From Duganella alba (GTDB taxonomy: Bacteria > Pseudomonadota > Gammaproteobacteria > Burkholderiales > Burkholderiaceae_D): a stretch of 64,000 nucleotides of DNA. Every line of letters begins with the position of its first letter. Within the stretch, counting starts at the first letter, position 1. Below the pieces are notes generated by a model. That model had not been told where the DNA came from and searched no databases. It was given only the letters and a program-made list of their open reading frames with translations. This document shows positions 9,311-17,684 of the stretch, piece after piece. The translations under genes and the position numbers were made by a program. Location of the stretch: positions 1 through 64,000 of the forward strand of contig NZ_WKJN01000033.1 in assembly GCF_009674495.1 (NCBI RefSeq), written 5' to 3'.

Positions 9311-10516
9311 TTAAAGGGACTTGCAGAATTGGACGATGCGTTGCGCCGCTTCCAGGCCTTCCGCCGTCTCGGCGACCAGCGCCATGCGGATGCGGTTGCG
9401 GCCCGGATTGATGCCATGCGCCTCGCGCGCCAGGTAGCTACCCGGCAGCACGGTGACATTATATTCGGCATACAGGCGCTGGGCGAATTCGGTGTCGGAC
9501 AGGCCGGTGCGGCTGACGTCCGCCCACAGGTAGAAGCCGGCGTCCGGCAGTTCCACGTCCAGCACTTCCTTCAGCAAGGGCGTGATGGCGTTGAACTTGG
9601 CGCGGTATTGTTCGCGGTTCTGTTCGACGTGGGTTTCGTCGTTCCAGGCAGCGATCGACGCAGCTTGCACGGAGAGGCTCATGGCGCCGCCGTGATAGGT
9701 GCGGTACAACAGGAATTTTTTCAGCACGTCGGCATCGCCGGCCACAAAGCCCGAGCGCATGCCCGGCACGTTGGAGCGCTTCGACAGGCTGCTGAACACC
9801 ACCAGGCGCGCATATGGCTTGTCGATGGTGGCGAGGCCCAGCTGGTGCGCCGCTTCCATCGCGCCCAGCGGCGGCTCGCCCTGGTAAATCTCCGAGTAGC
9901 ACTCGTCGGCGGCGATGATGAAGTTGTAGCGCTCCGACAGGGCGAACAGGTTCTCCCAGTCGGTCAGCGACAGCACGGCGCCGGTCGGATTGCCGGGCGA
10001 GCAGACGAACAGCAGCGCCACGCGCTTCCACACGTCATCTGGAATGCTGTCGTAGTCGCAGCCGAAGTTGCGCGCCGGGTCGGAGTTGACGAAGTACGGC
10101 TCGGCGCCGGCCAGATAGGCCGCGCCTTCATAAATCTGGTAAAACGGATTAGGACTGACCACCAGCGACTTGGCGTCCTTGTCGATCACCGCCTGCGCCA
10201 GCGCGAACAGCGCCTCGCGCGAGCCGTTCACCGGCAGCACCTGGGTGGCGGGATTCAGCTTGGGCAGGTTGTAGCGGCGTTCCAGCCAGCCGGCGATGGC
10301 GTTGCGCATCTCGGGCGAGCCGATGGTGGTCGGATAGACGGCCAGACCGCCGAGATTATCGGCCAGCGCCTGTTCGATGAAGGACGGCGTAGGATGCTTG
10401 GGTTCACCCATGCCCAGGCTGATGGCCTTGTACTGCGGGGCAGGCGTGACCTGTTCAAACAGCAGGCGCAGTTTTTCAAACGGGTAGGGATGCAGCTTGT
10501 CGAGAAGTGGATTCAT
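9311..10516 (-). CDS. dapC: Succinyldiaminopimelate transaminase
   Basis: This 401-residue fold-type I PLP aminotransferase has its PLP lysine in FSSLSKRSNVPGMRSGFVAG and the R-I-R-M-A-L-V region near the end. It converts N-succinyl-2-amino-6-ketopimelate to N-succinyl-LL-diaminopimelate. The opening M-N-P-L-L-D-K-L-H-P-Y-P-F-E-K-L and the adjacent dapD make DapC, rather than a general aspartate-type aminotransferase, the best call. It is the first gene of the minus-strand dap run; its promoter should lie in 10517-10602, shared with the divergent DUF4153 gene. Confidence 0.93.
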   Translation of the reverse strand: MNPLLDKLHPYPFEKLRLLFEQVTPAPQYKAISLGMGEPKHPTPSFIEQALADNLGGLAVYPTTIGSPEMRNAIAGWLERRYNLPKLNPATQVLPVNGSREALFALAQAVIDKDAKSLVVSPNPFYQIYEGAAYLAGAEPYFVNSDPARNFGCDYDSIPDDVWKRVALLFVCSPGNPTGAVLSLTDWENLFALSERYNFIIAADECYSEIYQGEPPLGAMEAAHQLGLATIDKPYARLVVFSSLSKRSNVPGMRSGFVAGDADVLKKFLLYRTYHGGAMSLSVQAASIAAWNDETHVEQNREQYRAKFNAITPLLKEVLDVELPDAGFYLWADVSRTGLSDTEFAQRLYAEYNVTVLPGSYLAREAHGINPGRNRIRMALVAETAEGLEAAQRIVQFCKSL

Positions 10517-10602
10517 AGTCTTTGATTATAGCGCCTCCACGCATGCCCGGTCATCCATGCTAAATTATTAAACTATTCGGATTCACAACCTTGGACGGGA
10601 CA

Positions 10603-12420
10603 ATGGGGCAAAACGAAATCGCACTGGAGGCGCAAGTCAGCCGCAAGGTCATGGCGTGGCGGCTGGCCGTCGGGCTGATACAGGGGCTGCTGTTGTACTG
10701 GCTGTACGCCGCCGCGCGCGACGGCGCCTGGCCGGCCACCGCGCCGTACCTGATGGTGCCGCTGCTGACAGTGCTGCTGATTCTGCCCGTGCTGCTGATC
10801 TCCAGCCTCGGCCACCTGGCGCCACGGCAGGCCGCCGTGTGGCTGCTGGCGGCGCTGGCGGTGCTGCTGGTGCTGTCGCTGCACGACGTGTGGCGTGGAT
10901 CGAACGGTCAGCCCCTGCTGCCCAATTTGCCGCACCGGGAAGTCGCCTCGCCGTCCACGCTGCTGGCGCTGTTCAGCTGCGTGTTCTTCTTCATCGCCCA
11001 CACGCTGGTGCTGGCCGGCGCGCAGGAGCACAAGCGCATCGCCAGCTACAACGCCTACTTTGAAATCGCCTGGAAGCTGGCTATACAACTGCTGTTTTCC
11101 GCCTTCTTCGTCGGCGCGCTGTTCCTGGTGCTGTTCATGGGCGCCAGCCTGTTCATGCTGGTGAAGCTGACATTCCTGCGCGAGCTGCTGGAGAACGCGT
11201 GGTTCAACGTGCCGGTGATCTGCACCGCCTTGTCCTGCGCGATGCACGTGACGGACGTGCGGCCGGCCATCGTGCACGGCATCCGCACCTTGCTGCTGGT
11301 GCTGATGTCGTGGATCTTGCCGGTGGCCGTGGTGCTGGTGACCGGCTTCCTGTGCAGCTTGCCGTTCACCGGCCTGGCGGCGTTGTGGGAGACGCGCCAT
11401 GCCACCTCGGTGCTGCTGTCGACTGCGGCCGTGCTGCTGGTGCTGATCAACGCGGCGTTCCAGAACGGCGAAGCCATCGTGGCGCTGCCGCTGCGCGTGG
11501 GCGCGCGCACCGCCGCCATCCTGATCCTGCCGGTGACCATGGTCGGCATCTACGCGCTGGGGCTGCGGGTGGCGCAGTACGGCTGGACCTCGGACCGCGT
11601 GATCGCCGCCGCCTGCCTGCTGGTGGCCTTCAGCTACGCGGCCGGCTATCTGTGGGCCGCCTACCAGTACGATACCTGGCTGGCACCGGTGGCGCTGGTG
11701 AACATCTACGTGTCCTGGCTGGTGCTGGCGGTGCTCCTGGCCTTGTTCACGCCGATCGCCGATCCGGCGCGCATCGGCGTGCATAGCCAGATGGCGCGGC
11801 TGGCCAGCGGCAAGACCGCCGCCGCCAGGTTCGATTTCCGCTATCTGCGCTTTGAAGGCGGTCGATACGGGCGGGCCGCGCTGGAGGATCTGAAGCGCAG
11901 CACCGGCCCGGACGCCGCGCTGCTGCAGCGCGAAGCCGCCAGCTTCCTGGCGCTGGAGGACAAGGACCGCTGGAATCCGGCGGCGCGGTCGACCGCGCCG
12001 GTGTCCGTCGCCGCCAACATGACCGTGTGGCCGGCTGGCGCGCAGCTGCCGGACAGCTTCCTGGCGCAGAAATGGGACGCGCTGAAGGACAATCAAAAGC
12101 CCGACTGCCTGACCAGCAAGGACGCCAGGTGCGACGCCTTCCTGCTGGATGCGGACGGCGACGGCAAGCCGGAAGTGCTGCTGGTGGATCAGTCCCGCAT
12201 GCGCGCCGGCCAGCTGTTCGCGCAGGGCGGCGACGGCAACTGGGCCGGCGTCGCCAGCATGGCGTATGGCGACGTTCTTTGTCCGCCGCTGCTGGAAAAG
12301 CTGCGCAAGGGAGAATACAGCCTGGTCGCGCCGCCGTACAAGGAATTGAACGTCGGCGGGCGGCGCGTGGCGTTCGAGCCAAGCGTCGAGCCGACGGTGG
12401 AGTGCGCCAAGCTCAAATAG
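10603..12420 (+). CDS. DUF4153 family integral membrane protein
   Basis: This 605-residue protein has about eleven or twelve hydrophobic segments between residues 20 and 400, then a soluble C-terminal part of about 200 residues (F-D-F-R-Y-L-R-F-E-G-G-R-Y-G onward). The membrane half matches the DUF4153 family, whose role is unknown. The C-terminal part includes a D-A-D-G-D-G-K-P-E-V-L-L-V-D stretch that looks like an FG-GAP/calcium-binding-like repeat. I took the ATG at 10603; a TTG four codons earlier is possible. It is divergent from dapC. Confidence 0.75.
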   Translation: MGQNEIALEAQVSRKVMAWRLAVGLIQGLLLYWLYAAARDGAWPATAPYLMVPLLTVLLILPVLLISSLGHLAPRQAAVWLLAALAVLLVLSLHDVWRGSNGQPLLPNLPHREVASPSTLLALFSCVFFFIAHTLVLAGAQEHKRIASYNAYFEIAWKLAIQLLFSAFFVGALFLVLFMGASLFMLVKLTFLRELLENAWFNVPVICTALSCAMHVTDVRPAIVHGIRTLLLVLMSWILPVAVVLVTGFLCSLPFTGLAALWETRHATSVLLSTAAVLLVLINAAFQNGEAIVALPLRVGARTAAILILPVTMVGIYALGLRVAQYGWTSDRVIAAACLLVAFSYAAGYLWAAYQYDTWLAPVALVNIYVSWLVLAVLLALFTPIADPARIGVHSQMARLASGKTAAARFDFRYLRFEGGRYGRAALEDLKRSTGPDAALLQREAASFLALEDKDRWNPAARSTAPVSVAANMTVWPAGAQLPDSFLAQKWDALKDNQKPDCLTSKDARCDAFLLDADGDGKPEVLLVDQSRMRAGQLFAQGGDGNWAGVASMAYGDVLCPPLLEKLRKGEYSLVAPPYKELNVGGRRVAFEPSVEPTVECAKLK

Positions 12421-12431
12421 CCGGCTGCGGG

Positions 12432-13298
12432 TCAATGATGGCGCGCGTTCAGCTGCCGCACCAGGACGTCGCCGAATTCCGGCGCCGACATCGGCTGCTG
12501 GCCGGTGATCAGCTCGCGGTCGACAACCACGTTGCCATGCCAGTTGGCGACGCTGTCGACGTGGGCGCCGGCTTCCGCCAGCGCGTTCACCGGATAGAAC
12601 TGCACATCGCCACCGAGGCCGGACGGGCCTTCCAGCTGCTGCTCCTCGCCGGTGGAGAACACCGTCAGGCGGTAGCCGGCATAGGACCAGCCGGCCGCCA
12701 GCGCGTTGGCCTTGCCGTCGTTGGCCGCCATCGAGGCAAGGAAGGCGTCCGGATCGCGCAGCGCCGACAGCAGTACGACAGGGCCGTGGCAGATGATGCC
12801 GGTGGGCCGGCCGGACTGGTGGAAGCTGGCGAGTATCCGGCCCAGGTTGCGGTCCTTCAGCAGGTCGGCCATCGGCGCGTGGCCGCCGGGGATGAACAGG
12901 CCGACGTAGCCGTCCGTGCCCTCGGCTGCGATGGCGGCCAGGGTCTTGGGATGCTTCAGCTGTGCCAGACCTTGGGCGTACTGCTGCGCGCTGGCGCGCG
13001 CCGCCTCGTCGCCGCCGAAGAACATCTTGTTGTTCGAGTTGACGTCCATGACCGGCAAGTCACCGTTCGGATTGGCGATCACCGGCTCGTAGCCGGCTTC
13101 CACCAGCTTGCGGTAAGGGACCACGAATTCGTTGAGGTAGTAGCCGGTCGCGTAGCTTTTGCCGTCGCGCAGGGGCAGCTCGTGGGCGCTGGACATGACG
13201 ACCAGCACCTTGGCTTTGGATTGGGCAGACGCTGAAAGCGGCATGGCGAAAGCCGTCGCCATGGCGAGAGCGGCTGCACTGATTTTGAGGATGCGCAT
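12432..13298 (-). CDS. Exported DJ-1/PfpI (type 1 glutamine amidotransferase-like) protein
   Basis: This 288-residue protein has a clear signal peptide (MRILKISAAALAMATAFAMP, cleavage near ASA-Q at 25-26). The rest is a DJ-1/PfpI domain with the nucleophile elbow ICHGP, Cys170 and His171. The long form with H-E-L-P-L-R-D-G-K resembles the Hsp31/glyoxalase-III branch of the superfamily. A periplasmic location is inferred from the leader. With the SDR gene upstream it may form an operon facing the divergent GlxA-type regulator at 14290. The substrate is unknown. Confidence 0.82.
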   Translation of the reverse strand: MRILKISAAALAMATAFAMPLSASAQSKAKVLVVMSSAHELPLRDGKSYATGYYLNEFVVPYRKLVEAGYEPVIANPNGDLPVMDVNSNNKMFFGGDEAARASAQQYAQGLAQLKHPKTLAAIAAEGTDGYVGLFIPGGHAPMADLLKDRNLGRILASFHQSGRPTGIICHGPVVLLSALRDPDAFLASMAANDGKANALAAGWSYAGYRLTVFSTGEEQQLEGPSGLGGDVQFYPVNALAEAGAHVDSVANWHGNVVVDRELITGQQPMSAPEFGDVLVRQLNARHH

Positions 13299-13325
13299 GA
13301 TGATGTTCCTTGAATGTTGATGGAT

Positions 13326-14141
13326 TCAGACTTTGCCGACCGGCGCGGCGACGTAGCGTGGCGCCGGCCTGGCGTTGGCGAATTGGGGCGCCAGCGCGCG
13401 GCGTTCGGCCTCCCAGCGGCTCCACTGCTCACCGTCGTGCAGCGTCGGAATGGTCACCAGCTCGCCCTGATCGAGGCCGGCCAGCGCCGCGTCCACCAGA
13501 TCGGCGGCGGTCATCGTGCTGGCGGCGTCCTTTTGTTTCGGATAGCCGGCGACGTCCCAGAACTCGGTGGCGGTTGCCGCCGGCAGCACGGTCTGAACAC
13601 GCACGCCCTTGTCGGCGAGGTCGCGCTGCAAGGTGTGGCCGAAGCTGAGCACATAGGACTTCGACGCGCTGTAGACGCCATTCAGCGCCTCCACGGCGAT
13701 GGCGACGGCGGAACTTATGTTGATGATGGTGCCGGCGCCTTTGGCGGCGAACACCGGCGCGACGGCATAGGTCAGCCGTGTCAGCGCGGTGATGTTCAGG
13801 TAGATCATCGCTTCCATCTCATCGACGTCGGCGCTCAGCACCGAGGCCACCGAGCAGACGCCGGCGTTATTCACCAGCATGGTGATGCGCTGGTCCTCGC
13901 GCAGGACGCTTTCGATTCTGGCGAGTCCCGACTTGTCGTTGAGGTCCGCGACGATGGTGCTGACCGCGCGGCCGGTCTCCGCGCTCAAGTGGGACGCCAG
14001 CGTCGCCAGACGGTCGGCGTTGCGGCCGGTGAGGATCAGGTCATAGCCGCGCTTTGCCAGACGGTCGGCATAGATGGCGCCAATGCCGGCGGATGCGCCG
14101 GTGATCAATGCGGTGCCTTTCGGGGAGTTCGAGGTGTTCAT
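13326..14141 (-). CDS. SDR family NAD(P)-dependent oxidoreductase
   Basis: This 271-residue classical short-chain dehydrogenase has the cofactor motif TGASAGIG near residue 16, the NNAG motif (NNAGVCSVA), and the catalytic YSASK with the upstream Ser (INISSAVA). The opening T-G-R-N-A-D-R-L after strand 2 suggests NADP(H). The substrate cannot be told from sequence. It lies 27 bp upstream of the DJ-1 gene on the same strand and divergent from a GlxA-type regulator, which probably controls both. Confidence 0.9.
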   Translation of the reverse strand: MNTSNSPKGTALITGASAGIGAIYADRLAKRGYDLILTGRNADRLATLASHLSAETGRAVSTIVADLNDKSGLARIESVLREDQRITMLVNNAGVCSVASVLSADVDEMEAMIYLNITALTRLTYAVAPVFAAKGAGTIINISSAVAIAVEALNGVYSASKSYVLSFGHTLQRDLADKGVRVQTVLPAATATEFWDVAGYPKQKDAASTMTAADLVDAALAGLDQGELVTIPTLHDGEQWSRWEAERRALAPQFANARPAPRYVAAPVGKV

Positions 14142-14289
14142 AGCGTTTCTCTTTCAAGTTGGTCGCGCGACGGAATGTCGGGATAGGTGCCCATTCTGAG
14201 CCGGAAGCGATTTGTCCTCAATGACGTAGATGCCATGATTCAGGACATGATATATTCGGGGAATTGTGACGATCACGCGCGGAGCAGCC

Positions 14290-15237
14290 ATGCACACTGT
14301 CGGACTCCTGGTCTACCCGAATTTCCAGGCACTGGGCCTCGCCGTGGCGAGCGTTTTCGAATACACGAATCTGTTCCGGGGCGAGAAGGCCTACCAGTTT
14401 CGCCTGGTGTCCGAGCACGGCGGCCCGGTGATGACATCGCAGAGCTTTTCGGTCAACACCGAACGACTGCGCGACGCCAGCTACGACACGCTGATCGTCG
14501 CCGGCGACAATGAGTGCCATCTTCCGCCCGACAGCCTGCTGGAGTACCTGCGCGACGCGCCAAGCCGCAGTCGGCGCGTCGCGGCGATTTGCACCGGCGC
14601 GGTGGTGCTGGCCGCCGCCGGGCTGCTGGAAGGGAAGCGCGCCACCACGCACTGGTTCCATGCCCAGGAGTTCAAGAAGCAGTATCCCAACGTGCTGCTC
14701 GATGAAGACCGCATCTTCGTGGTGGACGGCCAAATCTGGACCTCGGCCGGCATGACCGCGGGGGTCGATCTGGCGCTGGCCATCGTCGAAAAGGATTTTG
14801 GGCTGGACACCGCGCGCATGGTCGCGCGCAAGCTGGTGGTGTACCAGCGGCGCGGAGGAGGGCAGTCGCAGTTTTCGGCGCTGCTGGAGCTGGACGCCAA
14901 GTCGGACCGGGTGCAGATGGCGCTGGCCCACGTCCGCGAGAATCTCGCCAGCGAGCTGACGGTGGAGAGCCTGGCCGACGTCGCGCGACTGAGCCCGCGC
15001 CAGTTCAGCCGTGTGTTTCGCGAGGAGACCGGGCAGTCGCCGGCCAAGGCCATCGAACGCCTGCGCGTGGAGGCGGCGCGGCTGATGATGGAAACGACGC
15101 GCCACCCGATCGAAGTCATTGCGCGGGAAACCGGCTTCAATGATCGGGAGCGGATGCGGCAGGCGTTTCTGCGCGCCTTCGGGCAACCGCCGCAGGCGAT
15201 ACAGCGGGCGTCTGCGGGAGAGGCGCTGGCCATGTGA
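14290..15237 (+). CDS. GlxA family transcriptional regulator (DJ-1 domain plus AraC HTH)
   Basis: This 315-residue regulator has an N-terminal DJ-1/PfpI-like sensor domain (about 1-190) with an A-I-C-T-G-A elbow, and a C-terminal AraC-type double helix-turn-helix (about 210-310: L-T-V-E-S-L-A-D-V-A-R-L-S-P-R-Q-F-S-R-V-F and A-R-E-T-G-F-N-D-R-E-R-M-R-Q-A-F). I preferred the ATG at 14290, which has GCGGAG in front, to a GTG at 14266. It is divergent from the SDR/DJ-1 pair, which is the likely target. A paralogue with the same layout lies at 23042-23995. Confidence 0.88.
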   Translation: MHTVGLLVYPNFQALGLAVASVFEYTNLFRGEKAYQFRLVSEHGGPVMTSQSFSVNTERLRDASYDTLIVAGDNECHLPPDSLLEYLRDAPSRSRRVAAICTGAVVLAAAGLLEGKRATTHWFHAQEFKKQYPNVLLDEDRIFVVDGQIWTSAGMTAGVDLALAIVEKDFGLDTARMVARKLVVYQRRGGGQSQFSALLELDAKSDRVQMALAHVRENLASELTVESLADVARLSPRQFSRVFREETGQSPAKAIERLRVEAARLMMETTRHPIEVIARETGFNDRERMRQAFLRAFGQPPQAIQRASAGEALAM

Positions 15238-15253
15238 GGATGGCCGTTGCCGG

Positions 15254-15712
15254 CTAATCGCGCAGGAAAGCTTCGGCGAATTCGTCCGAGAAAATATCGG
15301 CCAGCGCAAGCCGCAGCGCTTGCGCGCGGTCGGCGCCATAGGTCTTTTCAAAGCGCGCCTGCGCTGTTCGCCACAGCAGGTTGGCTTCCTCCAGTTTGGC
15401 GCTGCCCGACGGTGTCAGCGCGACGCGCCGGCTGCGGCCATCCTTCTCATCCCTGGTTTGCACCAGATAGCCATCGCGTTCCAGCGGTTTCAGATTGTGG
15501 GCCAGCGCGGAGCGGTCCAGCACCATGGCGTGCGCCAGCTCCGACATGGTCGGCGTTCCCGCCCGCTGCACATGGACCAGCACCGAGCGCTGGGAGATGG
15601 TCAGCCCGCACGGCGCCAGCAGGTTGTCGTACAGCTGGGTCACGCGGCGGCTGGCCTTGCGCAGCGCGGCGCCGTTGCAGACCAGGGGATCCTTGATGCT
15701 TTGCCGGGTCAA
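15254..15712 (-). CDS. MarR family transcriptional regulator
   Basis: This is a winged-helix regulator of about 152 residues. The recognition region reads T-M-S-E-L-A-H-A-M-V-L-D-R-S-A-L-A-H-N-L-K-P-L-E-R-D-G-Y-L, followed by the wing with D-x-R-S-R-R-V-A-L-T. I chose a TTG start at 15712 that overlaps the TGA of the tautomerase gene (ATTGA), giving the opening T-R-Q-S-I-K-D-P-L-V-C. An ATG at 15745 inside the tautomerase gene is the alternative. Translation is probably coupled to the upstream gene, making an autoregulated two-gene operon. Confidence 0.85.
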   Translation of the reverse strand: MTRQSIKDPLVCNGAALRKASRRVTQLYDNLLAPCGLTISQRSVLVHVQRAGTPTMSELAHAMVLDRSALAHNLKPLERDGYLVQTRDEKDGRSRRVALTPSGSAKLEEANLLWRTAQARFEKTYGADRAQALRLALADIFSDEFAEAFLRD

Positions 15713-16113
15713 TGTCCGTCTCCAATCGCTTCGTTTTCGGACCATTCCGGACTGAAGCCGCCCAGGGTTGGATGATACATCTCGTCGCCGGAGTGCTGCG
15801 TGAACTCGACGTTCAGCCGCTCCTCGCGCAGGCCGAGGATGTCGATGCAGTCGGCACACAGCGCCTTGGCCACCTCCATGCGCAGTTCGGCGGTGCGACC
15901 CTTGCGGATATCGCACATCAGCACCGACACGGGAACGGGCTCGCCATCCACCACGCGCCAGACGCCGCCCTGGCCCACCTCGCGGATGGCGATGCTGATG
16001 CGGCGGATATCGACCGTCATCAGCCGGGCATAGGTGGCGGCCATCTTACCGGCCAGTGTCTTTTTGAGGTCGACAGGGTAACTGTCGTTGACGTCCAACT
16101 GCAAGTAGGGCAT
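15709..16113 (-). CDS. Tautomerase (4-oxalocrotonate tautomerase/MIF superfamily) family protein
   Basis: This 134-residue protein begins M-P-Y-L-Q-L-D-V, which leaves Pro at position 2 as the catalytic amino-terminal proline after removal of Met. The start at 16113 is supported by that proline and by an AAGGAG ribosome-binding site. The length suits the longer, MSAD/cis-CaaD-like members rather than the 62-residue 4-OT. The substrate is unknown. The following MarR gene overlaps its stop, and its upstream region has repeated CATATGCC palindromes. Confidence 0.82.
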   Translation of the reverse strand: MPYLQLDVNDSYPVDLKKTLAGKMAATYARLMTVDIRRISIAIREVGQGGVWRVVDGEPVPVSVLMCDIRKGRTAELRMEVAKALCADCIDILGLREERLNVEFTQHSGDEMYHPTLGGFSPEWSENEAIGDGH

Positions 16114-16138
16114 GGCATATCTCCTTGGTTCGCGATAA

Positions 16139-16188
16139 GGCATATACGTGCATATGCCACTACCTGCATTTAATTGCATATGCCAGTA
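16139..16188. promoter_or_regulatory. Probable MarR operators upstream of the tautomerase-marR operon
   Basis: A perfect 7-bp inverted repeat GGCATAT-ACGTGC-ATATGCC lies at 16139-16158. A near-identical 14-bp direct repeat (TGCATATGCCACTA at 16149, TGCATATGCCAGTA at 16175) overlaps it. The repeat sits just upstream of the tautomerase ribosome-binding site, where an autorepressor would act. Confidence 0.6.
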
Positions 16189-16192
16189 TCTG

Positions 16193-16570
16193 TCAAGAAG
16201 ATGCGTTGCTGGCCGGGCTTAACGGGCAGGCCTGCATGTCTTCGCCGAGGCGGCGCGCCAGTTCGCCGCGCAGCAGGTGCAGGCCGTCGATGCGCTGGTC
16301 GATATCGGCCAGCTTGCGTTGCAGGGCGGCGCGCAGCTGCGGCGCGGAGGCATCCGGCTCGGCCAGCAACGGCAGGTCGGCTTCGATTTCGGCCAGCGTG
16401 AAGCCCAGTGTTTGCGCCAGTTTGATGTAGCGCAGCCAGTCCACCGCTTCCGGCGGATAGTCGCGATAGCCGTTGGCGCTGCGGCGCGCACGCAGCAGGC
16501 CGCGCTTCTCGTAGAAGCGCAAGGTGTCGCGGGTCAGGCCCGTGGCGCTGGCGATTTCGCCGATTTGCAT
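16193..16570 (-). CDS. MerR family transcriptional regulator
   Basis: This 125-residue regulator opens with the MerR winged HTH (M-Q-I-G-E-I-A-x-x-T-G-L-T-R-D-T-L-R-F-Y-E-K-R-G-L-L at 1-26), then Y-R-D-Y, and a dimerisation coiled coil (about 80-115). The C-terminal end has a single Cys (Q-A-C-P-L), not a metal-binding Cys pair, so the signal is unclear. It is divergent from the membrane-protein gene at 16649, whose promoter contains a MerR-type operator. Confidence 0.9.
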   Translation of the reverse strand: MQIGEIASATGLTRDTLRFYEKRGLLRARRSANGYRDYPPEAVDWLRYIKLAQTLGFTLAEIEADLPLLAEPDASAPQLRAALQRKLADIDQRIDGLHLLRGELARRLGEDMQACPLSPASNASS

Positions 16571-16590
16571 CTGAAGTCTCCCAATATCGC

Positions 16591-16621
16591 TTGACCCTGG
16601 AGTGTACTCCAGCCTTTAGCA
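16591..16621 (+). promoter_or_regulatory. MerR-type promoter with long spacer and palindromic operator
   Basis: A -35 box TTGACC (16591-16596) is followed at once by the perfect palindrome CTGGAGTGTACTCCAG (16597-16612) and then by a -10-like TTTAGC/TTAGCA at 16615-16621. The 18-19 bp spacer filled by a palindrome is the hallmark of MerR-activated promoters. It would drive the membrane-protein gene at 16649. Confidence 0.8.
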
Positions 16622-16648
16622 TGGCTCCATCATTGACAGGGAGACCAC

Positions 16649-17074
16649 ATGCTGACATCCGCCACGTACCGAAAAATAGTCCTCGGCAGCGCCATCTACG
16701 ACCTGCTGGTCACCGCGCCATTCGCCACGCCTTGGACTTTCGCCTTCGCCCACGCCCAGCTGGACGCCACCAACCAGGCCCTGGGCGGGGCGGCGCTGCC
16801 GGCCTTTACGCCATTCCACGTGCTGTTCGCCTGCCTGCTGGGCAGCGTGGTGCTGGTGTGGGCGACGCTGCGCCTGCGCGACCCGCAGGCGCACTACGGC
16901 CGCTACGACGGCGTCGCGCGACTGCTGTTCACGACCTGGATGATCTGGGCACTGACCGCCACCGGCGCGCCGCTGCTTTGGCTGTTCATCGTGCCCGAGC
17001 TGGCGTGGGGCGTGCTTCAGTGGCTACCGGTTCAGTTTGCGCAATCTCCAGGTATGGATGCCCGGCGTTGGTAA
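16649..17074 (+). CDS. Small inner-membrane protein under a MerR-type promoter
   Basis: This 141-residue protein has about four hydrophobic segments (roughly 10-30, 50-75, 90-110 and 115-132). I do not recognise a named family with certainty. It is the evident target of the divergent MerR regulator, whose operator palindrome lies 36 bp before the ATG. A GGGAG ribosome-binding site lies 5 bp upstream. The gene is followed after only 10 bp by an island of lower GC content. Confidence 0.7.
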   Translation: MLTSATYRKIVLGSAIYDLLVTAPFATPWTFAFAHAQLDATNQALGGAALPAFTPFHVLFACLLGSVVLVWATLRLRDPQAHYGRYDGVARLLFTTWMIWALTATGAPLLWLFIVPELAWGVLQWLPVQFAQSPGMDARRW

Positions 17075-17084
17075 TAATGGGGTG

Positions 17085-17684
17085 ATGATTCCGCGAATTA
17101 ACAGCTACTTGGTCTTGCCTCCATTTACTGGAGTTGACCCCATATCCGCGATGTTGATTTCGCCTTACATCGTGCTTATGTCCGATGTTGTCCAGCGATT
17201 TGCCACGACCATAGAGCGCGCAACGATTTTACGTGGGCTGCTAGCATACAGGCAGGAGGTCAACGATTTGGGTATGACTGATGGGTATATGTGGCTGGAC
17301 GGCAGTTTTGTCGAGGATGTTGAGACTGGTGCGGGCAGGGCGCCTAACGATATTGATGTCGTCATCTTCACGACCGTCCCCGGACGCAATAGAGTCGCTA
17401 AATTGCGCGTATTCAAAAACAATCCTGCGGTGTTTCGCTCGGGAGAGGCAAAGCGGAAGTATTTGTGCGACGCATATTTTGTTGACTTGGCTGCGCCACC
17501 CCAAACTATTGTTGCCAACACTTGTTACTGGTTTGGATTGTTTTCGCATCAGCGTGGCACAGGACTATGGAAGGGGATGCTACAAGTACCGTTGCAATCT
17601 GATGATGCGGCGGCTTCTGTCATGCTGCGACTGATTGAGCAGAGACTGCAGGGGGCCCAAAATGCTAAGGAAGCTGGAACGTGA
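17085..17684 (+). CDS. DUF6932-like nucleotidyltransferase-fold protein
   Basis: This 199-residue protein has a polymerase-beta-type nucleotidyltransferase signature: G-S-F at residues 73-75 and D-x-D at 89 and 91 (NDIDVVIF). The opening with L-P-P-F-T-G-V-D-P recalls DUF6932 proteins, an uncharacterised NTase-like family, so that call is by resemblance. I used the ATG at 17085 rather than 17037, which would overlap the previous gene. Codon use and base composition are markedly more A/T than in the flanking genes, a sign of transfer. The next gene overlaps its 3' end by 23 bp; the two probably act together. Confidence 0.65.
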   Translation: MIPRINSYLVLPPFTGVDPISAMLISPYIVLMSDVVQRFATTIERATILRGLLAYRQEVNDLGMTDGYMWLDGSFVEDVETGAGRAPNDIDVVIFTTVPGRNRVAKLRVFKNNPAVFRSGEAKRKYLCDAYFVDLAAPPQTIVANTCYWFGLFSHQRGTGLWKGMLQVPLQSDDAAASVMLRLIEQRLQGAQNAKEAGT

